Assembly (NCBI GenBank): GCA_013288455.1
Contig: JABDBU010000005.1
Span: forward strand, 1-28,173
Source: Gammaproteobacteria bacterium
GTDB taxonomy: Bacteria; Pseudomonadota; Gammaproteobacteria; Diplorickettsiales; Diplorickettsiaceae
Direction of reading: 5' to 3'
DNA: 28,173 nt
Shown: one piece after another, positions 21,675 through 28,173 of the stretch
How the letters are laid out: each line of letters starts with the position of its first letter
How positions within the stretch are numbered: position 1 is the first letter of the stretch
Notes under the pieces: generated by a model
What the model was told of the DNA's origin: nothing
Database searches by the model: none
Seen by the model: the letters and a program-made list of their open reading frames with translations, nothing else
Position numbers and translations under genes: made by a program

Positions 21675-23453
21675 ATGCCGTTGACTCCGATTCCTCAAGA
21701 TTTTATTCATGATCTCTTGGCCAGATGTGATATTGTTCAACTTATCGACATGCGGGTTCCATTGCAGAAAAAAGGAAGAAACTACGTTACCCGTTGTCCT
21801 TTTCATGCTGAAAACACACCCTCTTTCACCGTAACACCTGACAAGCAGTTTTACTATTGCTTCGGTTGCTCCGCAGGCGGCAATGCCTTGAGTTTTTTAA
21901 TGGAATATGAACATTTGACTTTTCCAGAAGCGGTGGAGTGCTTAGCGGTACAGTACGGTTTGCAAATTCCATACCATGGTTCACAAAAGCATGCGTCATA
22001 TCAAGGGTCCAGCAATCTTTACCAAGTCCTAGAAGAGGTTGCTAAATTTTATGAAAAACAGTGGCGTATTACACCCCATGCGGTTGAATATGTGAAGCAG
22101 CGCGGAATCTCTGACTCACTGGCTACAAAATTTGGGTTAGGTTATGCCCCGGCTGCTTGGGATCATTTGCGTAAATCCTTCCACGACATAGTCGCACTTC
22201 ACACCACAGGCTTACTTATCAAAAAAGCAGAAGGGAATGGATTTTACGATCGTTTTCGTGACAGGATCATTTTTCCTATTCGGGATAAAAGGGGACATGT
22301 TATTGGATTTGGAGGGCGCGTACTAGCGGAAGGTGAACCTAAATATTTAAACTCTCCTGAAACAACTCTGTTTCATAAAAGCAAGGAACTTTACGGGCTT
22401 TATGAAGTTTGTAAAGAACATCGTCAGCAGCCTGCGTACATCATTGTGGTTGAAGGGTATATGGATGTGTTAGCCCTGTTTCAGGTAGGTATCCCTTTTG
22501 GGGTAGCTACTTTGGGAACGGCGACTAGTCAAGAACAAATTTTGCGTTTATTTAGTGTGACACAGGAGGTTATTTTTTGTTTTGATGGCGATCCAGCGGG
22601 ACAAAAGTCAGCGTGGCGGGCTTTGGAGATAAGTTTACCTCTTTTACAGGACGGATGTTCATTACGTTTTCTACGGCTGCCAAGTAATGAAGATCCCGAT
22701 TCTTTTATTCGCAAACATGGACGAGAAGCGTTTATGGCTTGTTTACAGCAGGCCTCCCATTTGGGTGATTTTTTATTTGATCATTTACTTGCTGAAGCCG
22801 ATATTGGCCAATTGGAAGGGAAAGCACGCTTAGCAAGATTAGCCGTTCCCTTGCTTAAAAAAATCCCTATCAGCGTTATGCAGCATAAATTATTTGAACA
22901 GCTTGCTGCGTTGGTGAGTATGGATGTCGATATGCTGAAAAAGGTGACACTCTCTCAACCTAGTAGATTCTTAAAAGAAAGGTCTGAAAGGTCTAAAAAA
23001 TCAGACAGAGATACCGGTTTGCGTCCTTTGCTTATACGTTCACCCATGCGTTTGGCGATAGCACTGCTAGCACAATATCCACAACTTGCTAAAACACTTT
23101 CTGAACAGCAGTACATGCTACTGCAGACCATCGATTTACCAGGCAGCTCCTTACTGATTCAATTAGCTCATTTACTTAACAAATTCCCCACATTAAACAG
23201 CGGAATGTTATTAGAGCATTGGCGAAAAGACGAAGCTAATTTTCAGATTTTGAAACAATTGCTCTATTATTCAATCGGTATTCCTGCTAGCGGGATACAA
23301 GCCGAGTTCCATGATCTCCTGAATCATTTAAAAAAATTGGCGATGCAAAGGAATATCGATAGATTGTTGCGGCAAGCAAAGTGTTCGGAGTTAACCGAGA
23401 GGGAAAAAAAACATCTTTACCAATTAATTTTGGATACTCGAAGCGAAAAATAA
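21675..23453 (+). CDS. dnaG: DNA primase
   Basis: DnaG makes RNA primers at the replication fork in contact with the DnaB helicase. From the ATG at 21675 it has 592 residues (E. coli 581); GTG at 21666 and TTG at 21669 are alternatives. The zinc-binding domain has C41, H44, C62 and C65 (CPFH...CFGC). The catalytic core shows YDRFRDRIIFPIRDKRGHVI with GFGGR, and the TOPRIM acidic motifs VVEGYMDVLAL and CFDGDPAGQKSA. The last 150 residues are the less conserved helicase-binding domain. The ribosome-binding site is poor, in keeping with low expression. rpoD, its usual partner downstream, is not in the following 240 bases. Confidence 0.97.
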   Translation: MPLTPIPQDFIHDLLARCDIVQLIDMRVPLQKKGRNYVTRCPFHAENTPSFTVTPDKQFYYCFGCSAGGNALSFLMEYEHLTFPEAVECLAVQYGLQIPYHGSQKHASYQGSSNLYQVLEEVAKFYEKQWRITPHAVEYVKQRGISDSLATKFGLGYAPAAWDHLRKSFHDIVALHTTGLLIKKAEGNGFYDRFRDRIIFPIRDKRGHVIGFGGRVLAEGEPKYLNSPETTLFHKSKELYGLYEVCKEHRQQPAYIIVVEGYMDVLALFQVGIPFGVATLGTATSQEQILRLFSVTQEVIFCFDGDPAGQKSAWRALEISLPLLQDGCSLRFLRLPSNEDPDSFIRKHGREAFMACLQQASHLGDFLFDHLLAEADIGQLEGKARLARLAVPLLKKIPISVMQHKLFEQLAALVSMDVDMLKKVTLSQPSRFLKERSERSKKSDRDTGLRPLLIRSPMRLAIALLAQYPQLAKTLSEQQYMLLQTIDLPGSSLLIQLAHLLNKFPTLNSGMLLEHWRKDEANFQILKQLLYYSIGIPASGIQAEFHDLLNHLKKLAMQRNIDRLLRQAKCSELTEREKKHLYQLILDTRSEK

Positions 23454-23693
23454 CCTTCCGGCGGAGCATATGCACAATAGTCTCAATATGCGTCGTTTCT
23501 TTTTGCCTTAAATATCATAGCAAAACAAGTTATTCTTATAGAATCTAGTGCTTAACCAGCTCCATAACTTTCGACTTCAGATAAACCGGTTAGCTTTTGG
23601 ACAGCCATGAGGAGCCATGGTCATAATTGTCTCGATCTAAGATGATATGATCGGACTTATATACCGCTAATGTCCTGATAAAGAAGGTTTTAC
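23454..23693. other. 240-base intergenic region between dnaG and the aminopeptidase
   Basis: No convincing gene is seen. The region holds a 13-codon ORF (23470-23511) with a GGAG just before it, a short repeat AGCCATG twice near 23604-23619, and an extended -10-like TGATATGAT at 23643-23651 that may drive the aminopeptidase gene. No intrinsic terminator for dnaG was found. In many relatives rpoD would begin here. Confidence 0.4.
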
Positions 23694-25076
23694 ATGCATA
23701 AATGTTTTCTTGATTATACGAAGTGCTCAGTTCCAATCATTGCATTGCTTCCTAAACACTGGGACGCGTGGCTAGCAAAACAAGAAGCTGCCGCTAAACA
23801 ATGGTTGAGGACGATCAATTTTCTTGGAACAAAAGCAGGAAGTGTGGCATTGATTCCCCGCTGTGATGGGCAGCTAAAACAAGCGATAATCGTGTTGAAT
23901 GATGAAGCGGATTTTTGGTCATTCGGTACTTTACCTGACATATTACCTGCAGGACATTACCATTATGCGGAACCTCAGAGTATAAATTTATTGCACCGTG
24001 CAGTCATGGCATGGGGATTAGGCGCTTACGAATTTACAAAATATAAAGCATCAACAAAGCCATTGGCACAATTATTGCTTCCTGCAGAAATTGATGCAGA
24101 TGTCCTTGAAGCAAAACTAACAGCTGTTTATCGTGTGCGAGATCTCATTAATACGCCAACCGAAGCGATGGGTCCTGCTGAATTAGCACACGCTGTCTTG
24201 CAAGTAGGGAAAAAATTTCATGCCACTGTAACAGAAATAATCGGAGACGCGCTTTTATTAAAAAATTATCCAGCTATTCATGCGGTTGGCAGAGCAAGTT
24301 TGCGTGCTCCGCGATTAATCGATCTAACCTGGGGTTCTATAACAGCACCCAAGGTTACTGTAGTGGGCAAAGGAATATGCTTTGATGCCGGTGGACTAAA
24401 TATAAAATCTGGTGCAAGTATGCTGCTCATGAAAAAGGATATGGGCGGCGCAGCACAGGCGCTTGGATTGGCCGAAATGATAATGGCTATGAACTTACCC
24501 GTGCGTTTGCGTTTACTCATACCCGCTGCTGAAAATCTTATCGCAGGCAATGCTTATAAACCAGGCGATATCATTACTATGCGCAACGGTTTGAGCGTGG
24601 AGGTAGATTGTACGGATGCGGAAGGACGACTTGTGTTGGCGGATGCCTTAACCGAAGCAGATAGCGAAAATCCAGCATTATTGATCGTTTTTTCCACGTT
24701 AACAGGTGCGGCAAGAGTGGCGGTTGGGACAGAAATAAGTGCTTTTTTTACGGCACAAGAGACGCTTGCCCAGGATTTGTTAGTATGTAGTGACGAAGAA
24801 CAGGATCCGATGTGGCGTTTACCACTGTATAAGCCCTATCAAAAAATACTAGATAGTAAATTAGCAGATATGTGTAATTCTGGATCGTCTCCTTATGCAG
24901 GCGCGATCACGGCCGCTCTATTTTTACGTGCTTTTGTGCAAGAAAGTACAGTATGGGTACACATTGATTCAAATGCCTATAATGTCAATTATAGGCCAGG
25001 AAGACCGGAGGGAGGGGAAGCCATGGCAGTCCTTGCGGTCCTGCATTACCTTATGAAAAAATATACGACTCACTAA
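23694..25076 (+). CDS. M17-family leucyl aminopeptidase
   Basis: This 460-residue protein is a two-metal M17 aminopeptidase that removes N-terminal residues from peptides in the cytosol, normally as a hexamer. Metal-binding and catalytic residues are present: K226 and D231 in VVGKGICFDAGGLNIK, K238, D249 in KKDMGGAA, D308, E310 and R312 in TDAEGRL. The signature Asn that opens NTDAEGRL is Cys306 here. The N-terminal domain (1-140) is diverged from E. coli PepA, so the protein may belong to the shorter PepB-like or alphaproteobacterial-like branch. An AGAAGG ribosome-binding site lies six bases before the ATG. The stop codon is inside a 9-base tandem repeat. Confidence 0.92.
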   Translation: MHKCFLDYTKCSVPIIALLPKHWDAWLAKQEAAAKQWLRTINFLGTKAGSVALIPRCDGQLKQAIIVLNDEADFWSFGTLPDILPAGHYHYAEPQSINLLHRAVMAWGLGAYEFTKYKASTKPLAQLLLPAEIDADVLEAKLTAVYRVRDLINTPTEAMGPAELAHAVLQVGKKFHATVTEIIGDALLLKNYPAIHAVGRASLRAPRLIDLTWGSITAPKVTVVGKGICFDAGGLNIKSGASMLLMKKDMGGAAQALGLAEMIMAMNLPVRLRLLIPAAENLIAGNAYKPGDIITMRNGLSVEVDCTDAEGRLVLADALTEADSENPALLIVFSTLTGAARVAVGTEISAFFTAQETLAQDLLVCSDEEQDPMWRLPLYKPYQKILDSKLADMCNSGSSPYAGAITAALFLRAFVQESTVWVHIDSNAYNVNYRPGRPEGGEAMAVLAVLHYLMKKYTTH

Positions 25077-25094
25077 ACTCACTAAACTCACTAA
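25068..25094 (+). repeat. Three tandem copies of a 9-base unit at the aminopeptidase stop codon
   Basis: ACTCACTAA occurs three times without interruption (25068-25076, 25077-25085, 25086-25094). The first copy contains the last codons and the TAA stop of the aminopeptidase gene. The unit length is a multiple of three and each copy brings an in-frame TAA, so copy-number change would not alter the protein. Confidence 0.9.
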
Positions 25095-25209
25095 CGTTAT
25101 TCGATATCAATTAATTGGATAAGCCATTACATCCATGGTAGTTGTTGTTGGCGTTACAGTGAAATACTCTAATCGATTGCTGGATTAAGTTTTTTTAAGG
25201 AATAAAAAT

Positions 25210-25902
25210 ATGCAAACAATATTTTCTTTATCAAATCAGTTTCGTAACTTGCTGTTGCTGAGCGCTTTGTGTCACTTGAGTTCAGGAGTGGCCTCATACG
25301 ACTGTTGGTTGTTGTATACGCGCGAATTAGAAGAGGGGTTTGCTAACTTAACGAAGGCTTTGACAGAGTTTCAAGCAGACATGCTAAAAACTGAGGAAAG
25401 ACAAACAGAACAGGCAGAAAGGCTATTGGAAGAGATGAGGTTGCAGAGAGATATGCTTGATATGCATAAGATTTTTGAGATAGTGAGCTTGGCTGTCATA
25501 GGTATACATTTCTTATTTACCATATTGGATATGTTTTGTAAAAAAATTTTTGAAGCTGGTGGTAGAAGATTAGCAAATAAGGTCATGCAGAAATTGAGGG
25601 GGCACAGAGATGAGATGAAGGCGGTTTCTGCTAATGAAAGAGAAGTTTGGCAGGCGAACGATAAGGTATCAGGTGACGATGCGGAGTCAAGGGAGTTGGC
25701 TATAGAATACACAGGATATCAAGGACAAGAAGAGGAACGCTTGTGTAGTGATCGTAACCGCTTATTTTCTTCTGTCGACAGAGTTCGATGTTCCAATGCC
25801 AATGCCGAAGTAAATTATGTAGCGCGTAGTGTGAGCCAAGCAGTATCAGTATGCACAGCGGAGGAGATTGCTGAAACAAGGGTAGCTAGCATGAGTTGCT
25901 GA
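25210..25902 (+). CDS. Hypothetical membrane-associated coiled-coil protein
   Basis: I do not recognise this 230-residue protein. The N-terminus has a short hydrophobic stretch (13-21, LLLLSALCH) and an AXA-like site near A28, so a signal peptide or a first membrane segment is possible. Residues 38-88 are charged and heptad-like (LEEGFANLTKALTEFQADM, then QAERLLEEMRLQRDM), a probable coiled coil. A clear membrane segment follows (89-109, FEIVSLAVIGIHFLFTILDMF), then KK, and a hydrophilic Ser/Glu/Asp/Arg-rich tail to 230. An AAGGA ribosome-binding site precedes the ATG. Such a layout, with an orphan sequence, fits a lineage-specific envelope protein or a secreted membrane-inserting factor; neither is shown. 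Confidence 0.75.
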   Translation: MQTIFSLSNQFRNLLLLSALCHLSSGVASYDCWLLYTRELEEGFANLTKALTEFQADMLKTEERQTEQAERLLEEMRLQRDMLDMHKIFEIVSLAVIGIHFLFTILDMFCKKIFEAGGRRLANKVMQKLRGHRDEMKAVSANEREVWQANDKVSGDDAESRELAIEYTGYQGQEEERLCSDRNRLFSSVDRVRCSNANAEVNYVARSVSQAVSVCTAEEIAETRVASMSC

Positions 25903-25973
25903 ACTTTTTACTTGGATACGATTCCATAGTGTGTAGCGAAATGGGCTGTAGATTTTCCGATGCCGTCTTGTGT

Positions 25974-26870
25974 TTATTTTTCAGGTGCTGGTTGGTTCAG
26001 GATCTTGCGATAAGTGATTTTTCTAGTACTTGTTGCAGCAATTAAGGTGTTTTCAAGTAGCATGGCTATTGTCATGGGTCCGACACCACCGGGTACTGGT
26101 GTAATATAACCAGCTAATTGCTTCGCCGTTTCAAATTCAATATCTCCGTGTAACTTTCCATTAGACATACGGACCACACCAACGTCAATAACGATAGAGT
26201 TTGATTTAATCCATTGACTCTTAATAATGCCGGCTTTTCCTGTTGCTGCAATTAATAAATCGGCTTGTTTTACGTATTTTTCTATATCGCGAGTTGTACT
26301 ATGGCAAAGTGTAACAGTACATCCTGCATTGAGAAGTTCGAGCGCCATAGGTTTACCCACGATGTTTGACTTGCCAACGATGACAGCATCTAGACCACGC
26401 AAAGCAATTTTTTCGTATTCCAGTAAACGTATGATCCCATACGGTGTGCAAGGACGCAGATAAGGTCGACCTTGGGCAAGTAATCCGAGATTCAATGGAT
26501 GAAAACCATCGACATCTTTTGTAAAATCAATACTCTCTAGGACAAGTGGCGTATGGATGCTCTGAGGGAGGGGAAGTTGGAGTAAAATACCGTGAACAGA
26601 GGGATCTTGATTGAGCTGTTCGATATGTGATAACAATCTTTCCTCAGAGATATGTTGAGGTAAATCTAACGCTATCGATTTAATACCACAGTTTTGGCAG
26701 GCTGCTCGCTTATTACGTACGTAAACTTGCGAAGCTGGGTCGTTACCGACCAGTATTACTGCTAATCCAGGTGCAGGACAGTTGTTCCTCAGTAAATCCT
26801 GGACCTTGTTTTTTAAATGATCACAAATATTTTTGGCAATTGCTTTGCCATCAATGATTTTTGCCGTCAT
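25974..26870 (-). CDS. folD: Bifunctional methylenetetrahydrofolate dehydrogenase/cyclohydrolase
   Basis: FolD interconverts 5,10-methylene-, methenyl- and 10-formyl-tetrahydrofolate with NADP, supplying formyl groups for purines and for fMet-tRNA. The 298-residue product (E. coli 288) has the catalytic Lys54 in SQVYVRNKRAACQNCGI and the LLQLPLP substrate loop. The C-terminal half carries KDVDGFHP, the NADP-binding VIVGKSNIVGKPMALELL and the PGGVGPMTIAMLLENT signature. It is transcribed away from serS, with 143 bases between their starts. Confidence 0.96.
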   Translation of the reverse strand: MTAKIIDGKAIAKNICDHLKNKVQDLLRNNCPAPGLAVILVGNDPASQVYVRNKRAACQNCGIKSIALDLPQHISEERLLSHIEQLNQDPSVHGILLQLPLPQSIHTPLVLESIDFTKDVDGFHPLNLGLLAQGRPYLRPCTPYGIIRLLEYEKIALRGLDAVIVGKSNIVGKPMALELLNAGCTVTLCHSTTRDIEKYVKQADLLIAATGKAGIIKSQWIKSNSIVIDVGVVRMSNGKLHGDIEFETAKQLAGYITPVPGGVGPMTIAMLLENTLIAATSTRKITYRKILNQPAPEK

Positions 26871-26952
26871 AATTATGTGCTCAGCTCACTTGAAAAAAAC
26901 AGATAAACGGCCATTTCGCACAGCCCCTGGTTGGTAGCTGGCATGACACTGC

Positions 26953-26988
26953 TTCACATGGAACAGCTAGTGTTTCGAAATGTGAAAC
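26953..26988. repeat. Inverted repeats in the folD-serS divergent gap
   Basis: TTCACAT (26953-26959) is mirrored by ATGTGAA (26980-26986) across 20 bases. Within the same stretch GTTTC (26972-26976) can instead pair with GAAAC (26984-26988), so two alternative structures compete. It may be an operator or leader structure; nothing shows which. Confidence 0.35.
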
Positions 26989-27013
26989 CTGCGATAAACA
27001 CAGGCTACATTAT

Positions 27014-28173
27014 ATGTTAGATCCGAGATATTTACGTAAGCATATAAAAGAAGTTTCAACACACCTTAGGTTACGAGGCTATTTATTGGATGTTGAACAG
27101 ATAACGGGTTTGGAGGAGCAGCGAAAAATGCTGCAAATCGAAACACAGGCTTTACAAAATAAGAGTAATCAAATCGCTAAATCCATAGGACGCATGAAAG
27201 GGAAGGGCGAAGATATAGCGGCTTTGTCGGTGCAGGCGAAGAGTATGAAGAGTCAACGTGAAACTTTGGAAGGACGGCTCAGCAAAGTACAGCAACAACT
27301 GGAAGCCATTTATTTGACGATTCCTAACATTCCTCATAACACCGTACCTGTTGGTCTGAATGAGGGTGATAATCAGGTTATACGTCAATGGGGTACTATA
27401 CCGTGCTTTGATTTTGTGGTGAAGGATCACGTTGATTTGGGACAGCAAAGTGGCTGTATGGATTTTGAAGCAGCGGGAAAGATGTCAGGGGCACGGTTTG
27501 TCGTGCTATATGGAAAATTAGCGAGGCTACAGCGTGCATTGATTCAATTTATGTTAGCAGTCCACACAGAAGAGCACGGTTATGAAGAGCTGTACGTTCC
27601 CTATATTGTGAATGGCACCAGTTTGAGAAATACAGGTCAGCTGCCAAAATTTTTAGATGACCAGTTTGCATTGAAGGGTAATCAAGATTTTTACCTCATT
27701 CCAACGGCCGAAGTGCCTGTGACGAACCTAGCACAGGGTGTTATTTTTCCGAACCAGGCTTTACCAAAAAAATACGTAGCACATACTCCTTGTTTTCGTA
27801 GTGAATCGGGTTCCTATGGGAAGGATACGCGTGGCATGATTCGTCAGCATCAATTTGAAAAGGTAGAGTTGATTCGTTTTGTTAAGCCAGAAGATTCTCT
27901 ATCAGCCCTGGAAGCTGTCACAAAAGAAGCAGAAACCATTTTACAAAAACTAGAATTACCGTATCGAGTCGTTGCGTTATGCACGGGTGATTTGGGTTTC
28001 AGTGCTGCTAAAACTTATGATTTAGAAGTATGGTTACCGAGTGAAAATACCTATCGTGAAATTTCATCCTGCAGTAATTTTGGAGATTTTCAGGCGCGTC
28101 GACTGCAGGCACGTTGGCGAAATCCTGAAACTAATGCGATAGAATTGATTCATACCATCAATGGTTCAGGCGT
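27014..28173 (+). CDS. serS: Seryl-tRNA synthetase, 5' part (runs off the window)
   Basis: SerRS charges tRNA-Ser and tRNA-Sec. The ATG at 27014 gives MLDPRYLRKHIKEVSTHLRL, the family N-terminus, and the frame is open for 386 codons to the window end. The N-terminal tRNA-binding coiled-coil arm is at about 35-105, linked by IPNIPHNTVPVG. The class II core shows GARFVVLYGKLARLQRALIQ, the TGQLPKF segment, IPTAEVPVTNLA and motif 2 (PCFRSESGSYGKDTRGMIRQ, then HQFEKVEL). The last residues TINGSG start the motif 3 region; the final 40 or so residues are missing. A weak ACAGG is the only ribosome-binding site. No T-box-like leader is visible. Confidence 0.95.
   Translation, partial: MLDPRYLRKHIKEVSTHLRLRGYLLDVEQITGLEEQRKMLQIETQALQNKSNQIAKSIGRMKGKGEDIAALSVQAKSMKSQRETLEGRLSKVQQQLEAIYLTIPNIPHNTVPVGLNEGDNQVIRQWGTIPCFDFVVKDHVDLGQQSGCMDFEAAGKMSGARFVVLYGKLARLQRALIQFMLAVHTEEHGYEELYVPYIVNGTSLRNTGQLPKFLDDQFALKGNQDFYLIPTAEVPVTNLAQGVIFPNQALPKKYVAHTPCFRSESGSYGKDTRGMIRQHQFEKVELIRFVKPEDSLSALEAVTKEAETILQKLELPYRVVALCTGDLGFSAAKTYDLEVWLPSENTYREISSCSNFGDFQARRLQARWRNPETNAIELIHTINGSG

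Noticed and set aside
23470..23511. 13-codon ORF after dnaG with a GGAG before its ATG
   Set aside because: It is too short to judge, with no other support; mentioned only as part of the intergenic region.
25068..25094. Possible CRISPR-like array
   Set aside because: Three contiguous 9-base copies without spacers are a simple tandem repeat.
26871..27013. T-box leader before serS
   Set aside because: No conserved T-box sequence or terminator is present, and such leaders are typical of Gram-positive bacteria.

Overview
The window looks like the chromosome of a gammaproteobacterium, probably a host-associated member of the Legionellales (Legionella/Coxiella/Rickettsiella relatives). The reasons are the order of the ribosomal genes, gammaproteobacterial-type PrmB, RpoA, IF2, EF-P and Orn, an initiator tRNA upstream of nusA, and an ankyrin-repeat protein that resembles Legionella Dot/Icm effectors. 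Base composition is moderately AT-rich. No insertion sequence, prophage or CRISPR array is visible. The placement is inferred from protein similarity read by eye, not from a search.

Layout. (1) 1-8532 and on to 9564: the distal spc operon (rplE fragment, rpsN, rpsH, rplF, rplR, rpsE, rpmD, rplO, secY, rpmJ), then the alpha operon with its own candidate promoter (rpsM, rpsK, rpsD, rpoA, rplQ). These run with gaps of a few bases into prmB (ribosomal protein L3 methyltransferase) and asd (aspartate-semialdehyde dehydrogenase). (2) 9565-11580: an accessory island with one or two small unknown ORFs and a 466-residue ankyrin protein whose C-terminal part carries a His-Asp-Cys cysteine-protease-like arrangement. 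(3) 11614-17502: initiator tRNA-fMet with promoter and terminator, then nusA, infB, rbfA and truB. rimP, normally before nusA, is not here, and rpsO/pnp, usual after truB, are not here. (4) 17560-18439: a 51-residue Asn/Gln/Pro/Gly-rich orphan, a terminator, then efp and orn on the minus strand. (5) 19176-23453: plsY, convergent tsaD, and the divergent macromolecular-synthesis cluster rpsU-yqeY-dnaG without rpoD in the 240 bases behind it. (6) 23694-28173: an M17 leucyl aminopeptidase, an unknown membrane/coiled-coil protein, folD (minus strand) and the 5' part of serS.

Most genes serve translation: ribosomal proteins, initiator tRNA, IF2, 30S maturation (RbfA), tRNA modification (TruB, TsaD), EF-P, and seryl-tRNA charging. 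Transcription (RpoA, NusA), secretion (SecY), replication priming (DnaG), phospholipid synthesis (PlsY) and C1 metabolism (FolD) make up the rest. The points most worth a second look are the AnkH-like candidate effector and the small ORFs before it, a His in place of the P-loop Asp of IF2, an apparent frameshift in rplE, a duplicated low-complexity insert in the second KH domain of NusA, the missing rimP, and a C1/U72 mismatch in the initiator tRNA.
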